A stretch of DNA of 64,000 nucleotides from Sphaerosporella brunnea (Eukaryota; Ascomycota; Pezizomycetes; Pezizales; Pyronemataceae). The position numbers were made by a program, and so were the translations under genes. This document shows positions 9,588-21,994 of the stretch, piece by piece (within the stretch, counting starts at the first letter, position 1; every line of letters starts with the position of its first letter). The DNA is taken from assembly GCA_008704415.1 (NCBI GenBank), contig VXIS01000141.1, positions 1 to 64,000 on the forward strand. Direction: 5' to 3'. The notes under the pieces are model-generated. The model had not been told where the DNA came from, ran no database searches, and saw only the letters and a program-made list of their open reading frames with translations.

Positions 9588-10503
9588 ACGAGGGCAGACT
9601 ATCGTTCGGTGGAACAACATGACCTCCGGATCCGCAGGTCTCCCACTCAATCCGAAGTGCGAGAATCCAGCTTCGAGTGACTACGGTGTATCGAAAAACG
9701 ACGAAAGAACGGAAACCGATATGACTGCGCTCCCTATCAAGGCGAACAGCCTATGTTTGGCGCGTGAATCAAGATATCAGTTGTCTTCTGCGTATGTCGA
9801 TAGAAGCTCGGTTATCGCAAAGCCTGCTGGCAAAACCTTTTGTCATTGCTGATTATGTAGCCATGGCGGTATATCATCGTCATAGTCTTGACCCAGTGCA
9901 CAAAATCCATATCTTCGTGCATGTTCAAGTCGCTGAGGTTTTCTAACGGGTCATTATCCAAGTCGACATGCATTGCTGTGCACTGTAGAATGGGAGTTGC
10001 TTCGGCCGCCAATTGCTGGTACTCCTTCAGTTGAGCTACTGTTTTCGCTTTGTCTGACTCTCTTGGCATGATGGCGGAGGTTGGAATGGAAATTGTTTTT
10101 GCGGGGGAACGTTGACATACAAATACACGGACCGCTACCACCGTTACTGAATTTTTGCTAATGCAACATCTAAACCTAAACAGTGCTAGTTTGTGCGTTC
10201 TCAATCCATATCAGGAACTCAGCGACCTCCAAAGCTATGGAAACTAAAAACTAAAATAACACCAGCCAATCAGCAGCGGCAAATTCTCGCGCTATCCTAG
10301 TACTCAAACTCATATCCCATACCATATCAATGCTTGATTACCCCTAATGGGCAGAATTGAAAAGTACACTTGTTTTTTTCCATAGGCAACACTAACTTTT
10401 GAAACCACACTCCGAACAAGCCCGAAACCCAACCGACCCGACACAAATCCGCCCGCTATGATTGAAACCCCAGAATTCTGAGGACCAGAAAATCCGATGG
10501 AGC
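9588..10503. other. Intergenic region with a small minus-strand frame
   Basis: Most of the stretch shows no coding signal. A minus-strand frame from an ATG at 10069 to 9812 (MPRESDKAKTVAQLKEYQQL at its start, about 85 aa) is the only candidate peptide. Its charged helical start resembles the N-termini of some fungal transposon proteins, but I cannot name it and it may be a fragment or chance. Confidence 0.35.
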
Positions 10504-12929
10504 TTAATTTGTGCACACCCTCCACTTCTTCCTGGTCTTTGCCTCCATTTGCGCAAATAGGCGGTCAGGCGGGACGAACAATCTGGTGCGTATGTAGAAA
10601 TCATCCAGGTCCTCTTCGGTACCCGTAGGGCGGTCTTCCATGCACAAAGAGACAACCATTCCAGCAAACGCCAACCCATCCTTCTCCGCCACGAAGACCG
10701 CGCTGCCGGAGTCTCCCGGCCCAGCTCCGCGTTCCTTGCCCATGATGGGCCAAATCTGGTAATGTAGGCAGACGTCCACCTCGCTCATATCTTCTGAACC
10801 ATCGATGGCAGCACCAGTGGCGGTTCGCTTTTGGTATCCCATCGTTTTTCGTTTGCATTGGACCTGTCCGACAGTGTAGAAGCTGGTGGCACCACTCATA
10901 ATTGCCACTTCGCCATCCTTAGGTTCCCGCGATCCGACAATCTCGAGGGTTGTCGGAACCGAAACCGCCCAGTTTTCCACCAGAAATTCCTCGAGAACAT
11001 CTGCATCAAGCCATTCACCATTGCGGCCCTTCTGGCCTGTAACATCGAGCAAGGCCCAATTCTCCCTAAATCCTTGATTATCAACGCCGATATTTCCTGT
11101 GCATAACTCTCCTATGCGATTGGTTTCCCAATGAGACAGAAGAGACTTCAATATGGTCGGATCCTGGTTGAAGGGACGGAGCTCTTGATATATTGATGTC
11201 GCGAGGTCCAAGCCGCCTGGAGAACAAAGCACGCTGTGTGGCGGGTGTGATAGTGCTGGTGTTGGACAAGCCACATGGAGCGCCGTCAGACCGTATTTAA
11301 TGCCCGCGTTGTCTGCCCCATCGTATCAGCGGGTGTCGATAGCACAATGATGTCACCAAACAGATGAGTAACTTACCATCGGTGGTCAGGTACAGGCCAA
11401 ATGTTCCCTTCATTAATTCGCCTTTTCTTCCGATACTCTTACCAGAGACTAAGGCTGAAACTTTGAAGTTTCCATTCGAGTGCAGAGGACCGGCATTTTG
11501 CCGAATATTTTTCCGTAGCTCTTTCGCGTCAGATCCTACGGCGGTGCCTTTTAAAACTGCCTCACAGGCAGCAACCACATCGGCATGGACGCTGATCTCA
11601 TCCTGTACTCCTTTAGCTGACGAATGACCAGACAGCATATCCGGCAGTGGCGGTGGCGGTGGCAGTATTGACGTTCCAAGTACAATCGTTCCTGGTGATT
11701 CCACAATCACCACGGAGTCCCCTGGTGACGAGGCCCAGGCTATGTGCTGTCTCTTGATGTTGCCCAACAACAATACCGGGACTGACAATCCCTCGGTAAA
11801 ACCGAACCTGGCGTGCGAGAGGAACCCACAATCTTTATCTAGGGTACGAAAGGCGTGGCGTATTGCCTGATCGACATCATTGAAGAGCGCAGTTTCCGTT
11901 GCATCTGCATAGCCGAAAGCCGGAATAACTTTCGGCAAGACGGCCAGGTTAATCCTTTCGAAGCTGGGCGGCCGCGGTCCTTGAGGTGATACAACATTAC
12001 TGAAAGAGCGTCAGCATGTCAACGCTGTGTTGGTATTGCATACCCCGTTACGCAGGTCGCGTTGTTCGGTCCTGGGAGTATACTATAATGTGATCAGTAT
12101 CGAGAATTATGTCTCGATTAGGAGGAAAGATTACCGCGAAATGTGCTGGTCAAAGACTTCAACCGCGTTCCACAAGTGTGGACGTGGTCCAGTCGGGCGA
12201 TCCAAAGCGCAGTAGTTCAACACAACCCTCATCGTCGACTTCCACTTGATGCGCAATTCCTCGGTGACCGGACACCGGGTGTCCAAATTTCGTGCTGTGT
12301 CTATAAGTTCGTTCCAAGGTTTCTTCTCAAGTGCGAGAGTTCTTAGTGCGTCGATAGAATCCATTGCCGTTGCGAGAAGTGCGTTGTCGCTAGAGTTGCA
12401 ATATCCTGTCAGTCAAGTGCGCCCACTGGATGCTTTTTATTCACTGGCATGTGGGAATATTGAGTTCGCGCCAACAGCCAGCGATTCTGGCATGTAAGTT
12501 CCGGATGCTAACCTTATGGCCGAAGAGGGCAACAACAACCTTTGAATTACCATCCATTGGATTCCAAAAGGTTAGCATAAACTTTGACTTGACGACCCTT
12601 ATTGAAACCAGATCGTCCTGTTGGTTCCCGATATCAACACATGCTCAACCTCAAACTCCTTAAAGCCTTTGGGTACTCACTACACAATATACTTCTTTCA
12701 ACATATTATTGCGCCCTTCCAGTGCCAGATACTGGGTTCCTTTCGGGATATCCAGGCCTGGTCGTTTGCTGTGGAACTCCGCAGCGAGTTTGTCCAGTGA
12801 GAGCGGAACATGAGCGTTGCGAGCACGACGGAACAGTCCCTTCTTCAATCTAGCCACAGTCAATCCAGGAACGCTCTCTCTAGGACGAGTCGGGATCACA
12901 AACTCAACTGGTTCCACGACCCACTCCAT
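10504..12929 (-). CDS. Serine-protease-like protein with GDSG motif (multi-exon, 5' part only partly resolved)
   Basis: The three 3' exons are clear: from about 12364 to 12133, 11999-11377 and 11312-10504. They join in frame through ISR/NVVSPQG and LTTD/DNAGIKYG. The joined sequence reads YGLTALHVACPTP, a chymotrypsin-like His motif, and later GAGPGDSGSAVFV, the GDSG serine motif, so a trypsin-fold peptidase is likely. The Asp of the triad cannot be placed. A further exon at 12929-12681 starts with ATG (MEWVVEPVEFVIPTRPRE) and ends at a strong GTGAGT donor. How it joins the ATG-containing exon near 12364 is unsolved, and there may be one more exon at 12400-12600. There is no secretion signal at the proposed start. 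The role is unknown; large fungal families of such intracellular GDSG proteins exist. Confidence 0.55.
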
Positions 12930-14481
12930 TTTGAACAAGCTCCAGTGGCGGAGATAGGCAGAGTTGACCGGGCCTTTTCCTCAAACACCCGTAGGGGTAC
13001 CAACAGCAGGGCGAGAAGCTTTAGGGTGCGTGGACGTCGGAAGGTTGCAAGCGACGCGCAGCGGGATCGAGGTAGTGACTGTACTGATAGGGGGCCGCTG
13101 GGGACTTTTGTGAGGTGCATCTGGCGATTGGCATAGGTTAACCGGAGGATCTATCGGCAGAGGTGGTATCGTATGTCTGCCGGCCCCAAGAGACACTTGG
13201 GTTCCGGCAACAGGACCACGGACAGGTTGGTGTGATTTCTTCACTGGAGAGCACTCGTTCTTTCAGAATCTTTCTTTCAAAGCCCGCCCGGTTGCATCGG
13301 CTCTTTACTTAGCCGGGCTTCCGACCACGGCCCTTTAGGCTGTCGCTTTAAGGCATTCAAGGCTCCTGTAGTCGCGTTTGCGTCTGCTGCCTTACTCTGG
13401 GCATTGCGGGAGTATTCGAAATCCGGTGTTCAGGAGAAGGGCCCTGCGTTTGACGCCACAAGTGCCAGAGGTGAGTGTTGAAATCGGGGTTCCTGGGGTC
13501 TCACTAACAATTGTCTGCTGTGTATGGCGACGAGGAGGATCCTGGTGATGATGAGGAAGGCGATGCTCAGGATTGGGCTATTTAAGTATTGATCATGGAG
13601 TATGTGTTCGTGGTTTGCGGATTTGTTGGATCGGAGGCGTATGCAGCCCGATGGCGAATGGGCACCCGTCGATGCTCATGCAGGTATCAAACCCCAAAGA
13701 AAAAGTCATCCAGCTCCTGGTTTCCATTTCCCCAATATCCACCGAACCCGCCTTGCTGGCCGGCCACATCTTTGAGCTCTGCACCCGTAGCGAAAGCATT
13801 CCCCCTCTCCTAGCGATCAACAGGTGGACCAAATGTTGATAGTTCCATTTAGAAATGATCTATATCTATGCTCCCGTCGTTGATGGATACCTGCCCCTGC
13901 TCTACGTATCCAGAAGTTGCTTGCTCTTATATCAGCCATATTATCTTAGCCTCAAGCGTATCACTTAGAACCTTGTTTCACTTGATCCAGATGTTAAGGT
14001 AAGGTAATCTTGGTGTTGTGCCTAGTCTCTCGGGCTCATCGAGTAAGAGCAAGTCCCCGAGGACACACGTTATAAAAATAGAGTTTTCCAAGTGGCTTCC
14101 CTGGTAACTCACGCCTAGGAAACTGCCTTCGCCTGCTTCCGCTGGGGCTGTAAACCCGTAAGAAGTCACTCGATGCTCCTGAGCGCCCAGCCTCGAGACG
14201 TCCCTCCGGTTCCAGTCTTGTCTCCTCTGCAAAAGAATCTATATGAAAAGGCTAGACAGCCCATGCCTCGAGTTAATTCCCATGATTACATGCGGCTCAT
14301 GCAGCACAGAAAACCATTGTCATTTCAACGACAATAAAGCATACAAGCACGAGGAAGGAGAAAGGTATAAGCATACATCCCAAAAATACAAGCAGAAAAG
14401 CACTAAAATTGAGCAAACCAAAACCAGAAGCAAAAAGAAGCAACCGAAAACTCCGCCCATAACCGTATCATTCATGCCTGT
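12930..14481. other. Intergenic region with possible coding debris
   Basis: A plus-strand frame without ATG is open from about 13233 to 13470 (contains FKAFKAPVVAFASAALLWAL and REYSKSG), followed by an acidic tail near 13520-13584 (GDEEDPGDDEEGDAQDWAI, then TAA). It resembles the end of a larger protein, perhaps of the fungal DUF6532 kind, but has no start and is probably a gene fragment. A minus-strand frame at 13978-14232 is unassigned. The part next to 14480 is A-rich and probably the smc2 3' UTR. Confidence 0.3.
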
Positions 14482-17400
14482 CTACATAATCTGAACTGTA
14501 GAAGTGTTATTGGTGAATCGAGTTTTGAAGATACTAGTAAAAGACCTGTTAGCCTGGTCAGCTGAGGTATGGGGAAAGGCATACCGATTTGCATTCTGGA
14601 ACATTCCGTCTTTCAAACTAACGACGATGAATTGACTGCCCTTGAATCTGGTCTTGATGAGTCGGCCAATATTTTGGGTGTGTGACAGATCCAGCGCCGC
14701 ATCAACCTCGTCTAGAATGTACATCGGCGCGGGCTTGAACTGCAGGAGAGCCATGATGAGCGACAACGCGATCAGAGACCGTTGCCCACCACTAAGCTCC
14801 GTCAAGCTTTGTTTCCAGACCTTTCCGAGCTGCACCTTCACCTCGAGACCGTCGGTGACCTGCTTGCCCTCTGGCGGGACAAGCTTGGCAAAGCTGCCCG
14901 GCAATAGCTCAGCAAAGATATTACCAAAGTCCGCAGAAACTTTGGAATGCGTCTTCTCCAGTGCCTCCTTCTTGTAACGATCCAACTCAACGATAGTTTC
15001 TTCGATCTTACGCTTATCCTTAATAACCGTTCGAAGCATATGCTTGAGTGCGATCTCCTTCTTCTCAACATTGTCAATCATGTTCATCACCTTGGGGTTG
15101 ATCTTCTTTTTCATCCCGTCGAAGCTCTGCAAGAGGCTCTTGAGCGTCGACCGGGACTCGCTAATGTTGACAGAATGGAAATCGTATGGCGTGCCGGGGC
15201 GTCCAAACTGGTCCTGCTCTTCATGGATAAATTCGTACTCACTTTCAAACTGAGACACCGCCTTCGCGGCTGCCTGCTCGCGCTGATGGAACTTCTCAAT
15301 CTCATGTCCAAGCTTCTGCTTTTCGAGTTTTTCCTCTGCGATGCGAGCCTGCTTCTGGCGCGAGGCCTCATCGAGCTCGGCAAGCTCGTTGTCGAAGCTA
15401 GAGAGTCTGGTGCGTTCATCTTCGAGCCGTGCATTTGCGATATCGTGGGCATCCGTGACCTCCGTGTGCTCTTTACGTAGCTCAGCAATCTCGGCCTCCA
15501 GCGCTTCGACAGCAGCATCAACCTCAGCGAGGGATTCCTGCGCCGTAGAAAGATCACTGTTGGATTGCTCTAATTCGACTTGGGCAGCTTGAAACTCCTC
15601 GCGCTCCGACTTCATGGCCTGTGATTGTTTTGCGACGTTTTTTTTGAGGGTTTCGAGTGTCTTTTTGAGTTCGGCCAGTTTACCGCCTTTGTTGTTCTTG
15701 AACTCACTCATGTCTTTCTCAATCCTCTTGACCTCCTTCTGGGCCTCTTCTTGGCGTCTTTTGGCCTCTACGATTTCCTTTTCAGTCTGGGGGATCTGCT
15801 CCTTCATTTCTTCCACATCGTGGATGATCTTGGTACTGGAGTTGGTGCTGATTTGTTCTTCCGTCAGAGAGATCTCATGGTTCTTGAGATCCAACTGCTT
15901 TTTGATGTTACGTGCCATGTCGAGGGTCTTCTTTTCACGCTGAAGCATCTCCCTGATTGAGTTCAGTTTTTCAGTCGCCTCTGCAATCTGCTGCTCCAAT
16001 GCATGAATCTTTCTCATCTTGAGGAGAATTCCGGCAGAAGCCGGAGCTGAACCACCAGTAAGTGTTCCGCCGACGCGAACCACGGTGCCATCATGGGTGA
16101 CGGACGTCAGAGCCACTCTCGGATCATACGTGATCTCTCGGGCTGTTTTTTCGTCGGCACATATTAGGCTGCCACCGAAGACAAACTCCATAGCTTTTGT
16201 ATTCCCCTGATCGTAACCGATGAGAGAAAGTGCCAGTTCGACCTTACCGGGAGCTATATTTTTGGCAACTGAAACTTTCTACCAAGAGGTCAGACTTGTC
16301 TTCCAATCTGCTTTGGAGGTGCCAAACTCACCTCAGCGGACGCGCGGTTACCCTGTATTTGGTCCAAGGGAATGAAGGTAACTTTCGAGGCAAGACGTCC
16401 GTTTTTCAACAGTCCTGCAGCGGTTGTCGCTGTATCCACAACTATGTTGTACAGTTTTCCTCCAGCCGCCAGCTCGAGAGCAGTTCCAGCGAATTCCTTG
16501 CCTTCATCCAGCGTGAATAACTGAAGAACCTTACCCTTGACCTTGGATCGGTCAAAGTCTGGAGATGGATTCGAGTAGGAGAAATCGAGGTCTCTGACAC
16601 TTCGCCGTAGGTCGTTGGCCTGCCGTGTCAAGTCACGGATTCGGGCCTCCAGATCAGCCTCTTCTCGCCGGATTTCCTCCTCCTTGCCTTCTTCATAGCC
16701 CAACCTTGCGATGTCAGCTTCCAACTTTTTGGCAGCTAATCGGTGCGCCTCTAGGTCTTTGAGAAGCGTTGCGTTCTGCTCTCTGGCTTTCTTAGCGCGA
16801 GGTTCATCTTCCTGGATTCGCTTTTGCAGGTGGGCGATCTTGAGTTTGGCCTGTTCTTGCTCGGTGGCTGCAGTGCTGGCACGGTTCTTGGCCTCTGTCG
16901 CGAGGAAGTGAGCTGTCGCTCAACTAATTGGAACAGGATGTCATCATACCTTGCAGTTGGCTCTGATAACCACTCTCCTGCCCTTCTTTTGAAGCCACAC
17001 CGGTGAGTAAAGTCTGTAGAAGCTCTTCTTGCCGTTCCGCTTCTTTACTTAATGAATCGTGCTCCGCCTTAGCGGTGTCGTAGCTCTCCTTGAGACGCTC
17101 ATATGCTTTAGTTTTTTCTTGCACAGCTTTTTCATGCTCCTTGACGCTCTTTTGTATCTCCTTGCGCTTCTCCTTTTCTTCGGATATTCCGGTGGATTTG
17201 AGGTCTAGAATAGTATTCAAGCGGATTATTTCGTGAGACATTCCTTTCACCTCTTCTTCGAGGGCTGAGAACTTTCCACCCTTGCGGAGCTCCTTGTCTC
17301 GCTGTGCCTTGACACGCTTGGTATCTTCCGCAAGGTTCTCTATCTCCTTCTCAAGCCGCACAGTATTTTCATCCAAGAACTTAACCCGCTTCTTTTTCTC

Positions 17401-18319
17401 CTCGAGGTCGGCTGCTGATGATTGCATTCTCTCCTTGTTCTTGGTGTAATCGTGGGCTACAATTAGTTTCGTCAACCGCTCTAAATCGCTCTGCGTCTGT
17501 TGGAAATCCAAAAAAGCCCTCTTTTCGGAACGCAGCTTATCAAGCTTCGGTTCAATTTCCTCGCGGAGGAGGTCGTTGATCTCCTCCACCTTCTTATCTT
17601 TTTTGGCCATGGTTCTCAGAGCCTTGTCCCTGCGGTCCTCGAACATCCTCGTGCCGGCCGCCTCCTCTATCAGGGAGAGAAATTCGGTAGCTTTCATGTT
17701 GAGTACCTTCGTGATGCGCCCCTGCATGATCAAAAAGTTCGGGTTGTTGATGTTGAGGCCAACACTGTGAAACAAGTTCTGGACCACGCCCTGTTGAGCA
17801 CGCGAGCCGTTGATGAGGTACTTGCTGGTGCCACCGAGAACGATCTGGCGGGTTACACTGATCTGGGAAAAGCCTTCAAAGCCTGGGGGAGCTTTGGACT
17901 TGTCTGAATTGTCGAAAACAATTGTAACTGAGGCTTTTGTGATTCCGGCTTGTCCGCGCTTGTAGATCAGGTCCTAGCAACTCACGTGAGCGGTTGTGCG
18001 GTCAAGTAGGGGAGAGAACACACTTGCAGGTTCTGCGCTCGCACAGTGGACATGTTTGTAATTCCGAGAACAAAGCATATCGCATCCAAGATGTTTGACT
18101 TGCCCGAACCGTTGAGACCAGTGATGGAGTTGAAGCTCTCGTCCCTGCCGCGGTCAGCATTCCCTGCCAGCTATTCTGCGGATGGAGAGCACGTACCATC
18201 CGGTGATCACCGTACGGACCTGGTACGACTTGAAGCCCTGTTACTGGAGTCAGCAGCTTCGAATATAGCCACGTCAAACGCGTCCCACGTACGTCGATGA
18301 TGATTTCAACTACCCTCAT
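14482..18319 (-). CDS. smc2: Condensin subunit Smc2 (SMC ATPase)
   Basis: Exons 18319-18293, 18237-18197, 18144-18024, 17973-16950, 16894-16332, 16278-14585, 14533-14482 (1173 aa, the length of yeast Smc2). Smc2 pairs with Smc4 in condensin to compact mitotic chromosomes. The N-terminal head starts [14 protein letters not shown] with Walker [10 protein letters not shown] (residues 32-40). Q-loop-side motifs ([46 protein letters not shown]) follow. Two long coiled coils flank a hinge around [10 protein letters not shown]. The C-terminal head has [16 protein letters not shown] and Walker [13 protein letters not shown]. The last intron joins NANR to IFKTRF. All introns are 50-55 bp. The gene is divergent from rpl32, with 456 bp between start codons. 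Confidence 0.96.
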
Positions 18320-18775
18320 GGTGCTTGATGGACCGCCGCGTGTTGGTTGCCGGCGTCGTGTTTGGTCGGGTTTAATGCCAGTGAGGCACACTGGTTTGCC
18401 ACAGCGTGGGATATTTTGTTTCGGTGATGCTTGGAGACGCTTCGATTGTCGCGACTGCACGTGCTTATCACGCTAGCTTCAATTGGAGTGAGGCTCAGCG
18501 CGCGCACAAAGCCACAAATGCCGCGACCGGGTAATAAATTTGTGGGAAAAGGGCAGTCACAGCACCCCCACAGGGCTTCCCACAATTCACACGCTCGCAA
18601 GAGAGCCAAAACGATTCGACGATACCAAATTCACGACTAACGCCAAACCCGACCACCCCCGACCGACGACACAACACCGAACGCAAGGTACGCGCGATTG
18701 CACGCCCGATCGATTACAATTCGCTGTTGAAAATTTCAAGACGAACGAACGACTGACGGGATTCGAAAATACAGG
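18320..18775. promoter_or_regulatory. Shared divergent promoter region of smc2 and rpl32
   Basis: The two start codons face away from each other across 456 bp, so both promoters must lie here. I see no clear TATA box. A GGGTAATAAATTTGTGGGAAAA stretch near 18529-18548 and GC-rich segments are the only notable texture. Confidence 0.6.
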
Positions 18776-19420
18776 ATGGTTACCGCAAAGAAGCACATTC
18801 CGATCGTCAAGAAGCGGACCAAGAAGTTCAACCGGTACGGATAATCGATTCTTGCTGGCGGGGACTACGACAGAATGACGGGAGCGATCGAGGAGTGCTG
18901 ATGATACGGATTTTACAGCCACCAGAGCGACCTCTACAAGTGCGTCGCCTCGGCCTGGAGGAAGCCTAAGGGTATCGACAACCGTGTTCGGAGACGGTTC
19001 AAGGGACAGGCCGCCATGCCCTCGGTATGAACACCCCTATCTGCTGTTTTGGAGGAGGATATTGGATTGAATCTTGGAGATGGAAATGGTATTTGGCGCG
19101 GGCAAAGTGTTGACGGAACTCGGCGGATTAGATCGGATATGGCTCCAACAAGAAGACCCGCCACATGGCTCCCTCTGGCTTCAAGGCGTTCCTCGTTCAG
19201 AACCCCGCGGATGTTGATCTCCTGCTCATGCACAACCGCACCTACGCTGCTGAGTGCGTATACTGATTTCTGACCTCTACAACCGACCAGGCTCACTAAA
19301 GATTTCAACAGGATCGGCCACGCCGTCTCTTCCCGCAAGCGCGTCGAGATCCTCGCCAAGGCCAAGAAGCTCGGTGTCAAGGTGACCAACCCCAAGGGCC
19401 GCGTTACCACTGAGGCTTAA
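18776..19420 (+). CDS. rpl32: 60S ribosomal protein eL32
   Basis: Exons 18776-18834, 18919-19024, 19132-19253, 19312-19420 (131 aa, the usual length). It is a structural protein of the large ribosomal subunit. The start [20 protein letters not shown] joins [20 protein letters not shown], then [15 protein letters not shown]. The third exon restores the family motif [16 protein letters not shown]. The fourth gives the conserved end [20 protein letters not shown]. Introns of 84, 107 and 58 bp use GTACGG, GTATGA and GTGCGT donors. Several short introns at the 5' side are common in fungal ribosomal-protein genes. Confidence 0.97.
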
Positions 19421-20153
19421 ATTTAAAATTTGGTGTTCTGTGGTTTTTCTGGCTCGGCTTTGCTTTCCTATGGGGTTTGTTCTTTTCCAACTTCTCTGGG
19501 TCATATCATGAGAATGCAAAAATGGTCTGGGTTTGGGGCGTCAAAATTATTTTCGGCACTTGTGAATTAATGACCTGTTGTTTCCGTGCTGTGGCGATGC
19601 TGGGAGGGCAGCTGGATCGATTCTTTGGAGGTCCTCAACATCGCAAGAATTGAGAATACCTACCTTAGTAAGAAACGGGACTTTTTGAAAATGGTTATGC
19701 CCAACCCACGCATTCATTTTAGCCATATGGTTGTTGAGGACGGATGGTTTTTGTCCGGGGTGTCACCTATCGGGCGCTGCAACACCAATCACCCGCACCT
19801 CACAGCCAGCCGCACACTAAACAGGCTTGGCGTCTTGGCGTATTCATGACTGATCCTTTACAGTGACAGTGACAATACGGTACATGACGATGCTGTATCA
19901 ATACAGGCCGACATCCCTAATATACGCCAATGCGCCGTTCCGGGTCTACCATACAGTAGCCAGCTCATGCCTGATCCAGGGACAGGGCCATCGTGTAGTC
20001 TTACCGAACTTGCAAGAAAACGTGCTTCATACACTCGCGAATCCCTAACCGAAGATAGTCTCGGCCTCGGCATTGCATCACTAACTCGGTGCCCCCACCT
20101 ATTTTCACCTGCCTCGCCTTCACATCACCATATCGCAACAACCACAACCAACC
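19421..20153. other. Intergenic region between rpl32 and the rhodanese gene
   Basis: The left part is the T-rich 3' UTR of rpl32 (TTTAAAATTTGG after the stop). No coding frame of interest is seen. The right part, from about 19990, is a C-rich leader leading into the rhodanese ATG. Confidence 0.6.
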
Positions 20154-20594
20154 ATGTCCTTCCGCATCCTCCCCTCCTTCGCGCGCACCCTGCGCCCCCT
20201 CACCGCGCGCCCTCTCCCTCCTCAAATCCGCTTCTACACCGCGCCTTCGCCAAAGCGCTACACATTCCCCGAGATCCGCACGCTGGCGGCATCGCCGCGT
20301 CCGTCGGCGCTCCTGATCGACGTGCGCGAGCCCGGCGAGTTCTCGGCGGGCGCGATCCCCGGCGCGATAAACCTTCCGATCGTGACGTCGCCCGAAGCGC
20401 TCAGCCTGCCTGCAGACGAGTTCGAAGACCGCTTTGGCTTCGAGAAGCCACGCAAGGACTCGGAGGTGGTGTTTTACTGCAAGGCGGGAGTCAGGAGTGC
20501 GGCTGCTGCGAGGATCGCGCTGGCCGAGGGCTATGAGAAGGTCGGAGAGTACCCAGGCAGCTGGTTGGAGTGGGTCGAGAAGAAGGATGCATAA
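20154..20594 (+). CDS. Mitochondrial rhodanese-domain sulfurtransferase
   Basis: A single-exon 146-aa protein. The first 30 residues are rich in Arg, Ser and Leu with no acid (MSFRILPSFARTLRPLTARP), typical of a mitochondrial presequence. The rest is one rhodanese domain: SALLIDVREPGEFSAGAIPG, the PIVTS segment, and the active loop YCKAGVRS with catalytic Cys109, which would carry the persulfide. The end GYEKVGEYPGSWLEWVEKK matches the family. It resembles the yeast Rdl1/Rdl2 group of single-domain thiosulfate sulfurtransferases; which of the two is not decided. Codon use is strongly GC3-biased. Confidence 0.88.
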   Translation: MSFRILPSFARTLRPLTARPLPPQIRFYTAPSPKRYTFPEIRTLAASPRPSALLIDVREPGEFSAGAIPGAINLPIVTSPEALSLPADEFEDRFGFEKPRKDSEVVFYCKAGVRSAAAARIALAEGYEKVGEYPGSWLEWVEKKDA

Positions 20595-20814
20595 GGGAAG
20601 GGGGGATCGGGGTTGTAAATATTAAGTTAAATAAGTACTTATTTGTTCGGTTGGGGAATTGCATTGTCCTGGACGTGACAGAAGTGATGACCAGCATTGA
20701 CAAGACCTGAAACACCTATTTTGAGTTATATACCGATCGATTCCAATTTTCAAAACTCCAACGCCAGCCATGTATGCCATCTAAGCCTCGAAAATGACAA
20801 AACTGCAAGTGCAA

Positions 20815-21994
20815 CTACCAAATACCATCAACCTTAGCCCGTCCCATACTCCCGTCGGGCGCTCCTTCCAACATGCCGCATTCCTTCGCCTCGCGCTCGG
20901 GATCAATCATGAACCGGATCGTCCCGCTGCTTCCTCGGTCCGTCATGTTCTGTAGTTGCACACTGATGGGTGCGTGGACTTTGCCCCCGCCGTGATGCCC
21001 ATTTGCTAACCGCTTCCGCTCGCGGTTCAGCTCGATGCGTGCGTTCAGGTATGCGGTCCCTTCGTACTTGGGACCCACGGTTGTCTGCGAGGAGTGGTTT
21101 GTATAGAGTTCTAGGAGGTCATCGATGATGGCTAGATATGTTAGTAAGGGTAGAGGTGAAAGGGGGGGGGGGGGCTCAGTACAGAGAACATCCTCCCGTG
21201 TAGCCTCCAGCATTTCGTATTCAAGCCGTATAGGATGGCCCTCAAGCCTACATGCCGTCTCCAGTGCCGCGAGCGCAAGCACATGCGGTGTAGCACGGAG
21301 AGGGGCCAGGGTGCGGTATACATCGAGGGCAATCTCCCAGGCTCTATGGGCCAGCGCACTGCCCACCTGATACCGCCGACAAAACTTAACCAAGAACGGC
21401 TGGGCATGTCGATTCCTGAAATCAAAGCTAGAAGTCTCAAGAATCGTTCTTTCCATCCCAATCACGCGTTTGCTGGATTCTTCGAGCAGCGGGGAGTCCA
21501 GGTTTATCGGCTCGCTGTTGGGATGCCGCAGGTTGTACGAGGCGACGAGAATCTCGCGCGATTTCTTGAGCGTGTCTTCGATTTTACAGGCGACGAAGAG
21601 CGAGGCGATCGCTGGCTCGCTGGGCGTTTCTTGGAAGTATGGTGTCTTGTTGAAGAGCAATAGTCGGTGGTAGAGGATCATCGCCGTGGCTAGAGTGCGT
21701 ACGGGACTGGAGGACCATCAGCGCAGTCGGAATGGGGGGACGGCGGCCAGGTGAAGGTTATTACAATTGCAGGACTTTGGAGATCTGGACCATCAACTGG
21801 CAGGCAGTGAGACGCGTAGATATCGCGCGCGCTTCATCTTGCGATTCAGACGGTCGTAGGGATTCGATTTGGGCGGCGGTCAGGTAGGGACGTGATCGCT
21901 GGATATAAGTGTTTGGGAAGCCGGCTGCTTCCACGGTGTTTGGCGGATTCGAGGACGGACTGAAGGGCGTCGTGTGTGAGGAGCCGGGTGTCAT
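20815..21994 (-). CDS. ctk2: CTDK-1 complex cyclin Ctk2 (C-type cyclin)
   Basis: Exons 21994-21765, 21706-21183, 21131-20815 (356 aa). Ctk2 is the cyclin partner of kinase Ctk1, which phosphorylates the RNA polymerase II tail. The cyclin box starts SRPYLTAAQIESLRPSES and runs through ARAISTRLTACQLMVQISKV. The first splice joint gives FPVRTLATAMILYHR, followed by ASLFVACKIEDTLKKSREIL and LVASYNLRHPNSE, a set diagnostic for the Ctk2/cyclin K group. The second intron (21132-21182) is 51 bp and stays open in frame, but has an ideal TTACTAAC branch site and CTAG end, and its removal restores SIIDDLLELYTNH. An ATG at 22015 would add seven residues. The gene is divergent from the folate cyclo-ligase gene. 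Confidence 0.85.
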
